A stretch of DNA of 64,000 nt, taken from contig JAILBT010000006.1 in NCBI GenBank assembly GCA_024680755.1, positions 40,726 through 104,725 of the forward strand, in the 5' to 3' direction. Shown here one piece after another: positions 22,665 through 33,065 of this stretch. The first letter of the stretch is position 1; the number at the start of each line of letters is the position of its first letter. The translations under genes and the position numbers were made by a program. This DNA is from Prevotella sp. (GTDB taxonomy: Bacteria > Bacteroidota > Bacteroidia > Bacteroidales > Bacteroidaceae). The notes under the pieces are model-generated. The model saw only the letters and a list, made by a program, of their open reading frames with translations. It was not told where the DNA came from and ran no database searches.

Positions 22665-23588
22665 ATGAACGTAAAAGGAAAATATCTCAACCCGAAAGCC
22701 GACCTAACCTTCAAGCTAATCTTCGGCGAACACAAAGACCTGGTGATGAGCCTGCTCAACGCCCTGCTACCCCTGCCCGCCGACGGCAAGATAGAAAGCG
22801 TGGAGTATATCTCCAACGAGTTGGTGCCCGACAACCCAGGCAAGAAGAACAGCATCGTCGATGTGCAGTGTGTGGACAGCCAGGGGCGTCATTTCATCGT
22901 GGAGATGCAGAACGTGTGGAATGGCTCCTTCGTCAAGCGCGTCATGCTCAACACGGCCAAGGCCATCGTCAGGCAGGTGGGCGTGAGCGAGGACTTCAAC
23001 CGTCTGCAGTCGGTCTATTCGCTCAACCTGATAAACGGGGAAGGCTTCGACACAGAGAGCGACCAGTTCTACCACGACTATGTGCTGACCGATGTCAACC
23101 ACCACGAAAAGACCCTGGACAGCATACGCATGATTTTCCTTGAGCTGAAGAAGTTTAAGCCCAAGAGCATTCCCGAGAGAAAAATGGCCGTGCTGTGGCT
23201 TCGTTTCCTGACCGAGATAAGCGAAGCTACCGAGGAGGTGCCGGCCGAGCTCTTAGAGAACGCCGATACGTGCAAGGCGATACAGATACTGGAGAAGTCG
23301 GCATACGACGAGAGCCAGTTGCACCACTACCAGAATTTCTGGTACACCATCCACAGCGAGCGTGTGCTGGAGGAGAGCGGCCATGCCAAGGGGCTGGCCG
23401 AGGGCTTGGAAATAGGACGCGCAGAAGGGCGCGCAGAAGGACGCGCAGAGGGACGCGCAGAAGGACGCGCAGAAGGGCGCGCAGAAGGGCGCGCCGAGGT
23501 GGCTCGCAATCTCATGCAGTTAGGCTTGTCAGTTGCCGACATTGCCCAAGCCACAGGGCTCACTATAGCTGAGATAGAGGCGCTATAG
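22665..23588 (+). CDS. Rpn/PD-(D/E)XK nuclease-family transposase-like protein, 307 aa
   Basis: It starts MNVKGKYLNPKADLTFKLIFG, the standard opening of the Bacteroidota Rpn-type (PDDEXK_2) family. It continues with SIVDVQCVDSQGRHFIVEMQ, carrying the PD-(D/E)XK-like D...E-x-Q signature, and VYSLNLINGEGF. Related E. coli RpnA-type proteins promote RecA-independent recombination; function here is inferred. Near the C-terminus, seven GRAE tetrapeptides are encoded by a 12-bp tandem repeat, followed by a short helix-turn-helix-like tail (LGLSVADIAQATGLTIAEIE), common in this family. The gene is bracketed by repeats and may have spread horizontally. Confidence 0.85.
   Translation: MNVKGKYLNPKADLTFKLIFGEHKDLVMSLLNALLPLPADGKIESVEYISNELVPDNPGKKNSIVDVQCVDSQGRHFIVEMQNVWNGSFVKRVMLNTAKAIVRQVGVSEDFNRLQSVYSLNLINGEGFDTESDQFYHDYVLTDVNHHEKTLDSIRMIFLELKKFKPKSIPERKMAVLWLRFLTEISEATEEVPAELLENADTCKAIQILEKSAYDESQLHHYQNFWYTIHSERVLEESGHAKGLAEGLEIGRAEGRAEGRAEGRAEGRAEGRAEGRAEVARNLMQLGLSVADIAQATGLTIAEIEAL
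23415..23498 (+). repeat. In-frame 12-bp tandem repeat x7 (GRAE)
   Basis: Seven units of GGACGCGCAGAA or single-base variants encode (Gly-Arg-Ala-Glu)7. The period is a multiple of three, so copy-number change would preserve the frame and alter only linker length. Confidence 0.95.
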
Positions 23589-23758
23589 TTTAAGCAGCCA
23601 AACCACATCGTATATTTTTACAAGCCTTGGGGTTCAACTATTGATTCTGTTTTCGTTGTCATTCACTCGTATAGATTTCCGTGATGTTGTGGTCGCTTCG
23701 TTCAAAAGATAATTGGAGGCGTAGCGAGCAGATAACGTTATCAACCACAGCTTGAAAA

Positions 23759-23790
23759 TTTGCATGGTTGAAAAAGAAAACGTAACTTTG
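23759..23790 (+). promoter_or_regulatory. Promoter for pyrF
   Basis: TTTG (23759-23762), 20-nt spacer, TAACTTTG (23783-23790), 80 nt before the chosen ATG. Apart from this, the 23589-23869 gap shows nothing recognisable. Confidence 0.8.
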
Positions 23791-23869
23791 CAGCTTGTAA
23801 GGCAGCGGCATGACACGGCACGGCCGCTTCACACGACACATTATTCACCTATTATCCGCAAACCGTAAC

Positions 23870-24709
23870 ATGAACAGAAAAGAACTGACCGAACAGATCT
23901 TCAGCAAGCAGAGCTTCCTCTGTGTGGGTCTGGACACCGACCTAAGGAAGATACCACAGCACCTGCTGGACGACGAGGACCCCATCTTCAGCTTCAACAA
24001 GGCCATCATCGACGCCACAGCTCCCTGGTGTGTGAGCTACAAGCCCAACCTGGCTTTCTATGAGGCCGCCGGTGTCAAGGGACTTGCAGCCTTCGAACGG
24101 ACAATGGCTTACCTCAGGCAGCGCTACCCGCACCACTTCATCATTGCCGATGCCAAACGCGGCGACATAGGCAACACGAGCAAGATGTACGCACGCACGT
24201 TTTTCGAGCAGTATGACGTCGATGCCCTGACCGTGGCACCTTACATGGGCGAGGACTCGGTCACGCCCTTTCTCGGCTATGCGGGCAAATGGGTGGTGCT
24301 GCTGGCCCTGACCAGCAACATGGGCAGCCACGATTTTCAGATGTTGCCAACCGCCGGACAGCAGGCAAACAAGCAAGAGAGGCTCTTCGAGCGGGTGCTG
24401 CGCGTGAGCCAGCAGTGGGCCGACCCCGAGAACATGATGTATGTGGTGGGGGCCACACAGGGCAGCCTCTTTGCTGACATACGCCGGCTGGCCCCCAGCC
24501 ACTTCCTGCTGGTGCCTGGCGTGGGAGCACAGGGTGGCTCGCTGGAAGAGGTCTGCCGCTATGGCATGACCGGCGACTGCGGCCTGCTGGTCAACTCGTC
24601 GCGCGGCATAATATACGCCTCGCAGGGCACCGACTTCGCAAAAGCAGCTGCCGACGCAGCCCACGAACTGCAGCAGCAAATGCAAGAACAGCTAAAGAAA
24701 GCGCTGTAA
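23870..24709 (+). CDS. pyrF: Orotidine 5'-phosphate decarboxylase (type 2)
   Basis: The 279-aa enzyme decarboxylates OMP to UMP in pyrimidine synthesis. It has the longer type 2 form (~270-280 aa): [14 protein letters not shown] near the start, [11 protein letters not shown], and the catalytic [16 protein letters not shown] around residue 94. Further on are [25 protein letters not shown] and the phosphate-binding VPGVGAQGG. The ATG at 23870 gives [11 protein letters not shown]; an in-frame extension to 23810 is unsupported and close to the -7 box. sprA begins 22 nt after the stop, so the two are probably co-transcribed. Confidence 0.97.
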   Translation: MNRKELTEQIFSKQSFLCVGLDTDLRKIPQHLLDDEDPIFSFNKAIIDATAPWCVSYKPNLAFYEAAGVKGLAAFERTMAYLRQRYPHHFIIADAKRGDIGNTSKMYARTFFEQYDVDALTVAPYMGEDSVTPFLGYAGKWVVLLALTSNMGSHDFQMLPTAGQQANKQERLFERVLRVSQQWADPENMMYVVGATQGSLFADIRRLAPSHFLLVPGVGAQGGSLEEVCRYGMTGDCGLLVNSSRGIIYASQGTDFAKAAADAAHELQQQMQEQLKKAL

Positions 24710-24731
24710 ATCCTGACCGCAAAGCAATAAA

Positions 24732-27700
24732 GTGCGTTGTCGCACGTTTATAGTTACGGTGAGACAGCGCATCGCCTATATACTACTGTGTCTGCTGAGC
24801 CTGGCCGTGCTGGCCGCTCCGCAAGACGACAACACGACACCGAGGGGTGCCGCTGCGTCGCGTCGTGCTGCCAGGGCAGGACAACAGCAAAACCGGCAGC
24901 AAAACCAACAGCAGAACCAACAGCAGAGCCAGCAACGGCCCAAGGCGCAGCCAAAAGCGCAACCGGGCAGCCTCGTGTCAGACGACGACATACCCGACTC
25001 GCTGCTACACCCACGGTGGCCCGTGCAGCCGACATCGCCGCTGACCATTGAGGATGCCGACAGCTCGGTCTTGGACCTGCACATGCCGCAGAACCTGAAG
25101 CAAGAGGCAGACTACAACGACAGCACGAACATGTACGTCATAGGCACACGCATGGGCGACGGCTATCTCTCGGCACCACTGCTGATGACGCCCGAAGAGT
25201 ATATGCAATATACCGAGCGGCGCGCCAGACAACAGTTCTTCAGACAAAAGGATGCCGAGAACGTCAAGGCCAAGGGCCAGGAGAAGTTCGACTTCTCTGA
25301 CATGCACTTCGACCTCGGACCAGCAGAGAAAATCTTCGGACCGGGCGGCGTAAGGGTCAAGACGCAGGGCACAGCCGAGATTAAGGCCGGCATGACGATG
25401 AAAAAGACCGACAACCCCTCGCTGCCCATACGCAACCGCAAGACCACAGCCTTCGACTTCGACGAGAAAATCAACATCAGCGTCAACGGAAAGGTGGGCG
25501 ACAAGGTGAACATGAACCTGAACTACAACACCGACGCCACCTTCGACTTTGACACAAAGAACATCAAGCTGAGGTATGAGGGCAAGGAAGACGAGATCGT
25601 GAAGCTGGTCGAGGCGGGCAACGTCACCTTCCCCTCGAACAACTCGCTCGTGCACGGTGCCAGCAGCCTGTTCGGTCTGCGCACCGACCTACAGTTTGGC
25701 AAGCTGAAGCTGCAGACCGTCTTCTCGCAGAAGAAGTCGAGCAGCACCAGCGTGTCGGCAAAGGGCGGCGTGCAGACCACACCGTTCGAGATAGACGTGG
25801 CCGACTATGAGGAGAACCGCCACTTCTTCCTGGCCCACTTCTTTCGCGGCATCTATGACCGTGCCATGCAGACACTGCCCAACATGACCACCGGCGTGCA
25901 TATCAGCCGCATGGAGGTGTGGGTGACCAACAAGACCGGCACCACCAACAACACGCGAAACATTGTGGCCCTGACCGACCTGGGCGAGAGCGCCTCGCCT
26001 TTCTGGGGCAGCGGCAGCAGCACCGTGACCAACCCCTGGAACGGTGCCAACACGCTCTACAGCACACTCGTGGCCAGCATCGACACCGCCGCACGCAGCA
26101 TCGACATGGTGAGCGACCAGCTCGACAGGCTGCCCGGACTGACGGGCGGCATCGACTACGAGAAGCTGCAGTCGGCCAGACTGCTCTCCTCGTCGGAATA
26201 CACCTATAACGCGGCCCTGGGCACCATCTCGCTCAAGACGACGCTACAGACAGACCAGGTGCTGGCCGTGGCATACGAATATACCTACGGCGGACAGACA
26301 TATCAGGTGGGCGAATTCTCGACCGACCTGAGCGACACACGCAAGTGCCTGTTCGTGAAAAGCCTGAAAAACACGCAGAACTCGCCAACACAGGCCAACT
26401 GGCGGCTGATGATGAAAAACGTCTATTACCTGGCCACGCGGGTGGATAAGGAGAAGTTCCGCCTGGACATCAAGTACCAAAGCGACACCACAGGCACATA
26501 CCTGACCTACCTGCCGGAAGAGGCACTGAAAGGCACCACGCTGGTGAAGGTGATGGGGGCCGACCGCCTGGACAACAACATGAAGCCCCATGCCAACGGA
26601 CAGTTTGACTATGTCGAGGGCTACACCGTGCAGAACGGACGTGTCTTCCTACCTGCGGCAGAGCCCTTCGGCAGCTACCTGCGTGCATACCTGAACGGCA
26701 AGGGCATGGGCACGCTGGCCGACAAGTATGTCTTTGAAGAGCTCTACGACAGCACAAAGACCGTGGCCAAACAGATCTCAGAGAAAGACAAGTATGTGCT
26801 GACGGGACAGTTCAAGGGCAGCAGCGCCAACGTCATAAGCCTCGGCGCATACAACGTGCCGCAGGGCTCGGTGGTGGTGACGGCAGGCGGCGTGACACTG
26901 CAGGAGGGGGCCGACTACAGCGTGGACTACAACAACGGCGAAGTGACCATACTGAACCAGAGCATCATCGACGCCGGAACGAACGTCAACGTCTCGCTCG
27001 AAAGCAACACCGACTACGGCATGCAACGCAAGACGATGCTCGGACTGAACTGGCAGTACGACTTCACACGCGACTTCCAGATAGGCGGCACGCTGATGCA
27101 CCTGCGCCAGCAGCCGATGACGACAAAGGTGGTCATGGGCGAAGAGCCGCTGAAGAACACCATCTGGGGACTGTCGGTCAACTGGAAGAAGGAGAGCCAG
27201 TGGCTGACCGACATACTGAACAAGGTGCCCCTGCTGCACGTCAGGCAGCCGTCGCAAATCTCGTTCACCGGCGAGTTTGCACAGCTCATCGCAGGCATGG
27301 CCTCGGGCACACAAGACAACTCAAGCTACATTGACGACTTTGAGAACACAAAGAACCTCCTGGACGTGAGCGACCCCAAGGCATGGACGCTGTCTAGCGT
27401 GCCCACGCTGATAGCCAACCACGACGACAAGACGGGTGTGAGCAGCAACAACCAGCGCGCACGCCTGGCATGGTACTACGTCGATCCACTCTTCACGCGG
27501 CGCTCGTCGTCGCTCACGCCGGGACACATCAAGGGCGACCTGAAACAGCTGTCAAACCACTATGTGCGCGAGGTGTATGTGAAAGAGCTGTACCCCAACC
27601 GCGACCAGAGCACATACAACGGTGCCACATCGACGCTGAACGTGCTCAACCTGGCCTTCTACCCACAGGAGCGCGGCCCGTACAACCTCACGACCAGCTT

Positions 27701-30700
27701 CAACCAAGACGGCACCCTGACCAACCCGACGGCCAACTGGGGAGGCATGATGCGACGGCTGGAGACCACCGACTTCGAGCAGGCTAATATAGAATATGTG
27801 GAGTTCTGGCTGATGGACCCCTTCATCTACCACCGACAGAACGGCACGACGGCACAACACGAGGGCGACCTATACTTCAACCTGGGCGAGGTGAGCGAGG
27901 ACATACTGCGCGACGGCATGAAATTCTACGAAAGCGGACTGCCCGTCGATGGCACCAGCTCGCTGAAATACTCGCAGTGGGGCAAGATACCACAGCAGGC
28001 CACACAGACCTACGCCTTTGCCACAACAGCCGGCAGCCGCGCCCTGCAGGACCTGGGCTACAACGGACTGAACGACCAGGAAGAACAGCAGTTTGACACC
28101 TACCGGCAGTGGCTCGAAGCCGTCAGCGCGATCGTGACCAACGACAGCGTGCTCACATCGTGGCGCAACGACCCCGCCGGCGACAACTACCACTACTTCC
28201 GCGGCTCTGACTACGACAACGAACAGCGCTCCATACTGGACCGCTACAAGTATATCAACAACCCGCAGGGCAACTCGCCCGACAGCGACTCGGAGACAGA
28301 GACGTTCGACACATCGTACAAGACAGGACCCGACGTAGAAGACATCAATCAGGACTACACCCTGAACGAGTATGAGCGCTACTACCAGTACAGGGTGCAC
28401 ATCTCAGACGAGCTCTTCCAGGCATACAACAACGGCAACGCGCCCGAAGGCTGCCACATCACAGACCGACGGCAGAGCTGGGTCAAGCTGCGCAACGGCG
28501 ACAGCCTGACCGTCAACTGGTATCAGTTCCGGCTGCCACTCAGACAGTATGACGAGAAGGTGGGAACCATCAGCGACTTCACCAGCATACGCTTCATGCG
28601 AATGTTCATGACCGGCTTCCAGCAGGAGACCATACTGCGCTTCGGCTCGCTCGACCTGGTGCGGGGCGAATGGCGACAGTATAAGCAGAACCTGATGACA
28701 CAGGCCGGTGCCGAGACAGGCACGATGGAGATGAGCGCCGTGAACATTGAGGAGAACACCGACCGGCAGCCCGTCAGCTATGTGCTGCCCCCGGGCATAA
28801 GCCGCGCCACCGACCCGCAGCAGGCACAGCTGGTGGAGAACAACGAGCAGGCACTGTGCCTGGTGGTGCACAACCTGTCGCAAAACGAGTCGAAAGCAGT
28901 GTATAAGAACACATCGCTCGACCTGCGGCGATACAAGCACCTGGAGATGTTCGTACACGCCAACGCGCTGCTGCCGAACACCACCGACCTGCAAGACCAG
29001 CAGCTGGCAGTGTTCATCAGGCTGGGCTCCGACTACAAGAGCAACTACTACGAATACCTGATACCGCTGGTGCTCACGCCGGCCGGCAAATACCGCCACA
29101 ACGTGGCAAGCGACAGACCGCTGGTGTGGCCCGCAGAGAACATGCTGAACGTGCCGCTGACCGTCTTCTCGCAGATAAAGAAAGCACGCAACCAGAGCAG
29201 GGCAGCCGGCGCAGCCTCATACACGCAACTCTACTCCGACTACGACCCGGAGAACCCGAAGAACAAGGTCAGCATCATCGGCAACCCTACGCTGGGCGAG
29301 GTCAAGACGATGATTATCGGCGTGCGCAACCTGGCTTCAAGCGTCAAGAGCGGCGAGGTGTGGGTCAACGAGCTGCGACTGAAGGAATTTGACAACAAAG
29401 GCGGATGGGCTGCCAGCGGCAACATGAACATACAGCTGAGCGACTTCGGCACGCTGAACGTTACCGGACGCTACATCACCGACGGCTTCGGCGGACTGGA
29501 GGAGAGCGTGCTCAGCCGCTCGACAGACACTGAGAAGTCGTACAGCATCACGGCACAGGTGCAGCTGGGCAAGTTCTTCCCCGAGAAAGCCAAGGTGCAG
29601 CTGCCCATCTATTACAGCTACACAAAAGAGCTGACGCAGCCACGCTACAACCCGCTTGACTCCGACATGGAGCTGGGCGACGCTCTGGAGTCGGCCGGGG
29701 ACAAGAGCGAGCGCGACAGCATCAAGTCGATAGCAGTGGTGAAGAACGTGTCGCGCAACTTTAGCATAAGCGGTGCCAAGGTCGATATCAAGAACAAGCG
29801 CTTCCCGCTGCCCATCGACCCGGCCAACTTCTCTGTTTCCTATTCACATCAGCACCGCTACCAGAGTGGCAAGACAACGGTCTATGAGACCGACGACCAG
29901 TGGCGAGCCTCGCTCGACTACAGCTATTCGCCCGTCTATAAGACATGGGAACCGTTCAAGAAACTGAAGGGAAAGTCGAAATGGCTCGACTTCCCCAAGG
30001 CGCTGGGCCTGAACTATCTGCCGCAGAACATCTCGTTCAACACCGACATGACACGCTCTTACTATGAGCTGCAGGAGCGCGATCTGGAGAACACCGAGAA
30101 CCCCAACCTGCCGCTGCAGTTCTCTGAGCAATTCCTGTGGAACAGAGAGTTCGCCATACGCTGGGACCTGACCAAGAACCTGCACGCCAACTTCCAGAGT
30201 GCCACACACGCTGAGATAGAAGAGCCATACACAGCCGTCAACAAAGACCTCTATCCCGACCGCTATACGGCATGGAAGGACTCGGTGTGGCACAGCATAA
30301 TGGGTTGGGGAAGGCCCCTGGACTACCACCAGACCTTCACAGCCTCATACAAAGTGCCTCTCAACAAGCTGCCCATACTCGACTGGACAAACCTGGACGC
30401 ACAATATAACGCCACATACAGCTGGGTCAGGGGAACAGAGCTCGACGACGGCACATCGCTGGGAAACACCATACAGAACAACCGCACGCTGACGCTGAAC
30501 GGACAGTTTAACCTGGAGACGCTCTACAACCACATTCCCTTCCTCAAGAAAGTGAACGACAGGTTTAAGAAGCAGCCCCAGAGGTCGAACGCCAACAAGA
30601 AGAAGACCGCACAGAAGGAAAAGGGCAAGGAGGCAAAGGACGCCAAGAATAAGGACAAAGCCCAAGAGCAAAAAGACAAGGCCAAAGAGCAGCAGACACT

Positions 30701-32417
30701 GCCAAAGAACAAGAACACCTTCAGCAAGGAGCTGCAGCTGCTGCCCGACAGCAGCCTGACCGTGCAGCATGGCAAGAAGAGCAAGCGGCTGATTGTGTCG
30801 GCCAAGACCGCCGACGGCAAGCCATACGACATCAGATGGAAGGTGGTGGACGAAAACAAGATACTGGTCAAGCCCACCGGCGACAGCATAAAGATAAAGC
30901 TCAGCGTGACAACGAAGAAGCCTTTGGACGAGATGTGGTGGTACGACCCGGCGCAGTATGTGGCCAGGGCCCTGATGACGGTGCGCAACCTCAGCTTCAC
31001 CTACCGCACCCAGCAGTCGATGACGCTGCCAGGCTTCATGCCCGAGATTGGCGACTTCTTCGGTCAGCGCAGGGGCGACGTGATGGCACCGGGCCTGGAC
31101 TTCGCCTTCGGACTGAGCGGCGAGAGCTACCTGCAGAAAGCCATCGACAACGGCTGGCTGTTGAGCAGCGAGTCGGTGGCAACGCCCAGCAACTCAAGCA
31201 GCATGGAAGACCTGCAGCTCAAGGCCACACTCGAACCTGTGCGCGACCTGAAGATAGACCTCAACGCCTCGCGCTCGTGGAACAAGGCCAAGAGCGTGCA
31301 GTTCATGTATGCCGGCATGCCCACCACCCACAGCGGGTCGTTCAACATGACCGTCGTGTCCATCGGCTCGGCCTTCGAAGCGACGGGCAATGCCAACAAC
31401 GGCTATCAGTCGAAGACTTTCGACCGCTTCCTTGAGCTGGTCCCACAGGTAAGGCAGCGCGTGCAGCAACAGTATGATGCCCTGCCGGCAGCAAAGGCTG
31501 CCACCGAAACCGGAACACTGGCACAGGTCAACCCATACGGGGCCGACGTGCTGGTGCCGGCCTTCCTGCAGGCTTACACCGCGGGAGCCGGCTCGTCGCT
31601 CGACATCTTCCCCGCGCTGGCACGACTGCTGCCAAACTGGACCGTGCGCTACAGCGGACTGAGCAAGCTGAGCTTCTTCGCCGACAGATTCAAGAGCGTC
31701 AACATCAACCACGGCTACAAGAGCGTGTATGCCGTAGGCTCGTATGCCAGCTACAGCTCATGGCAGGAGTATATGAACGGACTGGGCGTGACAACCGCCG
31801 CCGACGGCACTCTCACACCGTCGTCGATGTACAACGTCTCAACGGTCAGCATCAACGAGAGCTTCTCGCCACTGCTCGGCATCGACCTGACGCTGAAGAA
31901 CAACATGACCTTCAAGGTGGAATATCGCTCCACACGAGTGCTTAACCTGTCAATGACCAGCGTGCAGATAAACCAATCGACATCCAAAGACTGGGTCATC
32001 GGCTGGGGATGGAAGATCAACGACTTCAAGCTGTTCGGCCAGAAAACCAGCCGCAAGGTGAAGAACGCACAGAGCCGCAACAAGAAGAACGGGGCCGACG
32101 ACACCGGCAGCAAGCCGAAGAGCAAGACCGGCACAAACACTGCGTCGAAGGTCAACCACGACCTGAACCTGCGGTTCGACTTCTCGCTGCGCAGCCAGGC
32201 CAACATCACGCGCGACATTGCCACTGGCATTTCGGCCGCCTCAAACGGTAACCAGGCACTCAAGTTCTCATTCTCGGCCGACTACACGCTGTCGCGACTG
32301 CTTACCATCTCGGCCTACTACGACCGCCAGACCAACAAGCCACTGCTCTCGTCGAGCAGCTATCCTACAACAACACGCGACTTCGGCCTCAGCGTCAAGT
32401 TCTCGCTGACAAGATAG
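24732..32417 (+). CDS. sprA: SprA/Sov, giant outer-membrane translocon of the type IX secretion system
   Basis: The 2561-residue protein is in the size range of SprA/Sov (~2400-2500 aa), the very large barrel through which T9SS cargo crosses the outer membrane. A hydrophobic signal segment (IAYILLCLLSLAVLAAP) is followed by a Gln-rich stretch (residues ~50-75). SprA-typical segments include EKFDFSDMHFDLGPAEKIFG, TTAFDFDEKINISVNGKVGD, EAGNVTFPSNNSLVHGASSL and FGLSVKFSLTR at the extreme C-terminus, a final outer-membrane strand. A Lys/Glu/Gln-rich insert lies near residues 1950-1990. The start is GTG at 24732, or GTG at 24759 nine codons later; no ATG fits. It implies a functional T9SS in this organism. 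Other T9SS genes are not in the window. Confidence 0.93.
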   Translation: MRCRTFIVTVRQRIAYILLCLLSLAVLAAPQDDNTTPRGAAASRRAARAGQQQNRQQNQQQNQQQSQQRPKAQPKAQPGSLVSDDDIPDSLLHPRWPVQPTSPLTIEDADSSVLDLHMPQNLKQEADYNDSTNMYVIGTRMGDGYLSAPLLMTPEEYMQYTERRARQQFFRQKDAENVKAKGQEKFDFSDMHFDLGPAEKIFGPGGVRVKTQGTAEIKAGMTMKKTDNPSLPIRNRKTTAFDFDEKINISVNGKVGDKVNMNLNYNTDATFDFDTKNIKLRYEGKEDEIVKLVEAGNVTFPSNNSLVHGASSLFGLRTDLQFGKLKLQTVFSQKKSSSTSVSAKGGVQTTPFEIDVADYEENRHFFLAHFFRGIYDRAMQTLPNMTTGVHISRMEVWVTNKTGTTNNTRNIVALTDLGESASPFWGSGSSTVTNPWNGANTLYSTLVASIDTAARSIDMVSDQLDRLPGLTGGIDYEKLQSARLLSSSEYTYNAALGTISLKTTLQTDQVLAVAYEYTYGGQTYQVGEFSTDLSDTRKCLFVKSLKNTQNSPTQANWRLMMKNVYYLATRVDKEKFRLDIKYQSDTTGTYLTYLPEEALKGTTLVKVMGADRLDNNMKPHANGQFDYVEGYTVQNGRVFLPAAEPFGSYLRAYLNGKGMGTLADKYVFEELYDSTKTVAKQISEKDKYVLTGQFKGSSANVISLGAYNVPQGSVVVTAGGVTLQEGADYSVDYNNGEVTILNQSIIDAGTNVNVSLESNTDYGMQRKTMLGLNWQYDFTRDFQIGGTLMHLRQQPMTTKVVMGEEPLKNTIWGLSVNWKKESQWLTDILNKVPLLHVRQPSQISFTGEFAQLIAGMASGTQDNSSYIDDFENTKNLLDVSDPKAWTLSSVPTLIANHDDKTGVSSNNQRARLAWYYVDPLFTRRSSSLTPGHIKGDLKQLSNHYVREVYVKELYPNRDQSTYNGATSTLNVLNLAFYPQERGPYNLTTSFNQDGTLTNPTANWGGMMRRLETTDFEQANIEYVEFWLMDPFIYHRQNGTTAQHEGDLYFNLGEVSEDILRDGMKFYESGLPVDGTSSLKYSQWGKIPQQATQTYAFATTAGSRALQDLGYNGLNDQEEQQFDTYRQWLEAVSAIVTNDSVLTSWRNDPAGDNYHYFRGSDYDNEQRSILDRYKYINNPQGNSPDSDSETETFDTSYKTGPDVEDINQDYTLNEYERYYQYRVHISDELFQAYNNGNAPEGCHITDRRQSWVKLRNGDSLTVNWYQFRLPLRQYDEKVGTISDFTSIRFMRMFMTGFQQETILRFGSLDLVRGEWRQYKQNLMTQAGAETGTMEMSAVNIEENTDRQPVSYVLPPGISRATDPQQAQLVENNEQALCLVVHNLSQNESKAVYKNTSLDLRRYKHLEMFVHANALLPNTTDLQDQQLAVFIRLGSDYKSNYYEYLIPLVLTPAGKYRHNVASDRPLVWPAENMLNVPLTVFSQIKKARNQSRAAGAASYTQLYSDYDPENPKNKVSIIGNPTLGEVKTMIIGVRNLASSVKSGEVWVNELRLKEFDNKGGWAASGNMNIQLSDFGTLNVTGRYITDGFGGLEESVLSRSTDTEKSYSITAQVQLGKFFPEKAKVQLPIYYSYTKELTQPRYNPLDSDMELGDALESAGDKSERDSIKSIAVVKNVSRNFSISGAKVDIKNKRFPLPIDPANFSVSYSHQHRYQSGKTTVYETDDQWRASLDYSYSPVYKTWEPFKKLKGKSKWLDFPKALGLNYLPQNISFNTDMTRSYYELQERDLENTENPNLPLQFSEQFLWNREFAIRWDLTKNLHANFQSATHAEIEEPYTAVNKDLYPDRYTAWKDSVWHSIMGWGRPLDYHQTFTASYKVPLNKLPILDWTNLDAQYNATYSWVRGTELDDGTSLGNTIQNNRTLTLNGQFNLETLYNHIPFLKKVNDRFKKQPQRSNANKKKTAQKEKGKEAKDAKNKDKAQEQKDKAKEQQTLPKNKNTFSKELQLLPDSSLTVQHGKKSKRLIVSAKTADGKPYDIRWKVVDENKILVKPTGDSIKIKLSVTTKKPLDEMWWYDPAQYVARALMTVRNLSFTYRTQQSMTLPGFMPEIGDFFGQRRGDVMAPGLDFAFGLSGESYLQKAIDNGWLLSSESVATPSNSSSMEDLQLKATLEPVRDLKIDLNASRSWNKAKSVQFMYAGMPTTHSGSFNMTVVSIGSAFEATGNANNGYQSKTFDRFLELVPQVRQRVQQQYDALPAAKAATETGTLAQVNPYGADVLVPAFLQAYTAGAGSSLDIFPALARLLPNWTVRYSGLSKLSFFADRFKSVNINHGYKSVYAVGSYASYSSWQEYMNGLGVTTAADGTLTPSSMYNVSTVSINESFSPLLGIDLTLKNNMTFKVEYRSTRVLNLSMTSVQINQSTSKDWVIGWGWKINDFKLFGQKTSRKVKNAQSRNKKNGADDTGSKPKSKTGTNTASKVNHDLNLRFDFSLRSQANITRDIATGISAASNGNQALKFSFSADYTLSRLLTISAYYDRQTNKPLLSSSSYPTTTRDFGLSVKFSLTR

Positions 32418-32431
32418 AGCGATGATACATT

Positions 32432-32546
32432 ATACATTAAGCATTAAGCATTAAGCATTAAACATTAAACATTAAACATTATACATTAAACATTATACAT
32501 TATACATTAAGCATTAAACATTAAACATTAAACATTAAGCATTAGA
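32432..32546. repeat. Period-7 ATTAAGC/ATTAAAC array before Fur-family gene
   Basis: Heptamers ATTAAGC, ATTAAAC and ATTATAC are repeated about 15 times between the sprA stop and the next ATG. A second array of the same word family precedes meaB (56620-56712). Confidence 0.85.
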
Positions 32547-32547
32547 T

Positions 32548-32991
32548 ATGGCTGACGGGACAGAGCAACTACTTGCAGCGGCTGATATTCGCCCCACGGC
32601 CAACCGGCTCTTGGTGTTGCGCCAGCTGGAGCACCTCGACGAGGCGCTCTCGCTGCACGACCTGGAGCGGCGGTTGCCGTCGATGGAGCGCTCGTCCATC
32701 TTCCGCGTGCTGCAGACGCTGAACAGCCACGGACTGCTGCACGAGATAGACGATGGCACAGGGGCCGTGAAGTATGAACTGTGCAGAGAGCACAGCCACA
32801 CACACCACGGCCCACACGACGACCAGCACATACACTTCACCTGCGAACGGTGCCGACACACGTTCTGCATGGCAGACACGCCCATACCGCCGGCAACACT
32901 GCCCGAAGGCTTCGTCTGGCACAGCGCCAACTACGTCATACACGGACTGTGCCCGCTGTGCGCAGAAAGGCAAAACAAAAAATTTCGCTGA
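32548..32991 (+). CDS. Fur-family metal-dependent transcriptional regulator, 147 aa
   Basis: The N-terminal winged helix (RPTANRLLVLRQLE, LSLHDLERRLPSMERSSIFRVLQTLNSHGLLHEI) and the C-terminal metal/dimer domain identify the Fur/Zur/PerR superfamily. The metal domain shows a His-rich run HSHTHHGPHDDQHIHF, then CERC and CPLC. The paired CxxC motifs are the structural zinc site; the His-rich segment fits regulatory metal binding. The metal specificity cannot be assigned; many Bacteroidota Fur homologues of this compact form are Zur-like. The ATG at 32548 directly follows the heptamer array. The next gene starts 74 nt downstream with a separate -7-like box. Confidence 0.92.
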   Translation: MADGTEQLLAAADIRPTANRLLVLRQLEHLDEALSLHDLERRLPSMERSSIFRVLQTLNSHGLLHEIDDGTGAVKYELCREHSHTHHGPHDDQHIHFTCERCRHTFCMADTPIPPATLPEGFVWHSANYVIHGLCPLCAERQNKKFR

Positions 32992-33020
32992 AAACCATCA
33001 CAAATATCAAACAAAATAAG

Positions 33021-33028
33021 TAATTTTG
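33021..33028 (+). promoter_or_regulatory. Candidate -7 box before guanylyltransferase gene
   Basis: TAATTTTG, followed by C, is 38 nt before the ATG at 33066. No convincing TTTG lies at the right distance, so this is weak. Confidence 0.4.
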
Positions 33029-33065
33029 CAGCGACATATCAAACTTAAAAACAAATAACAGCAAA

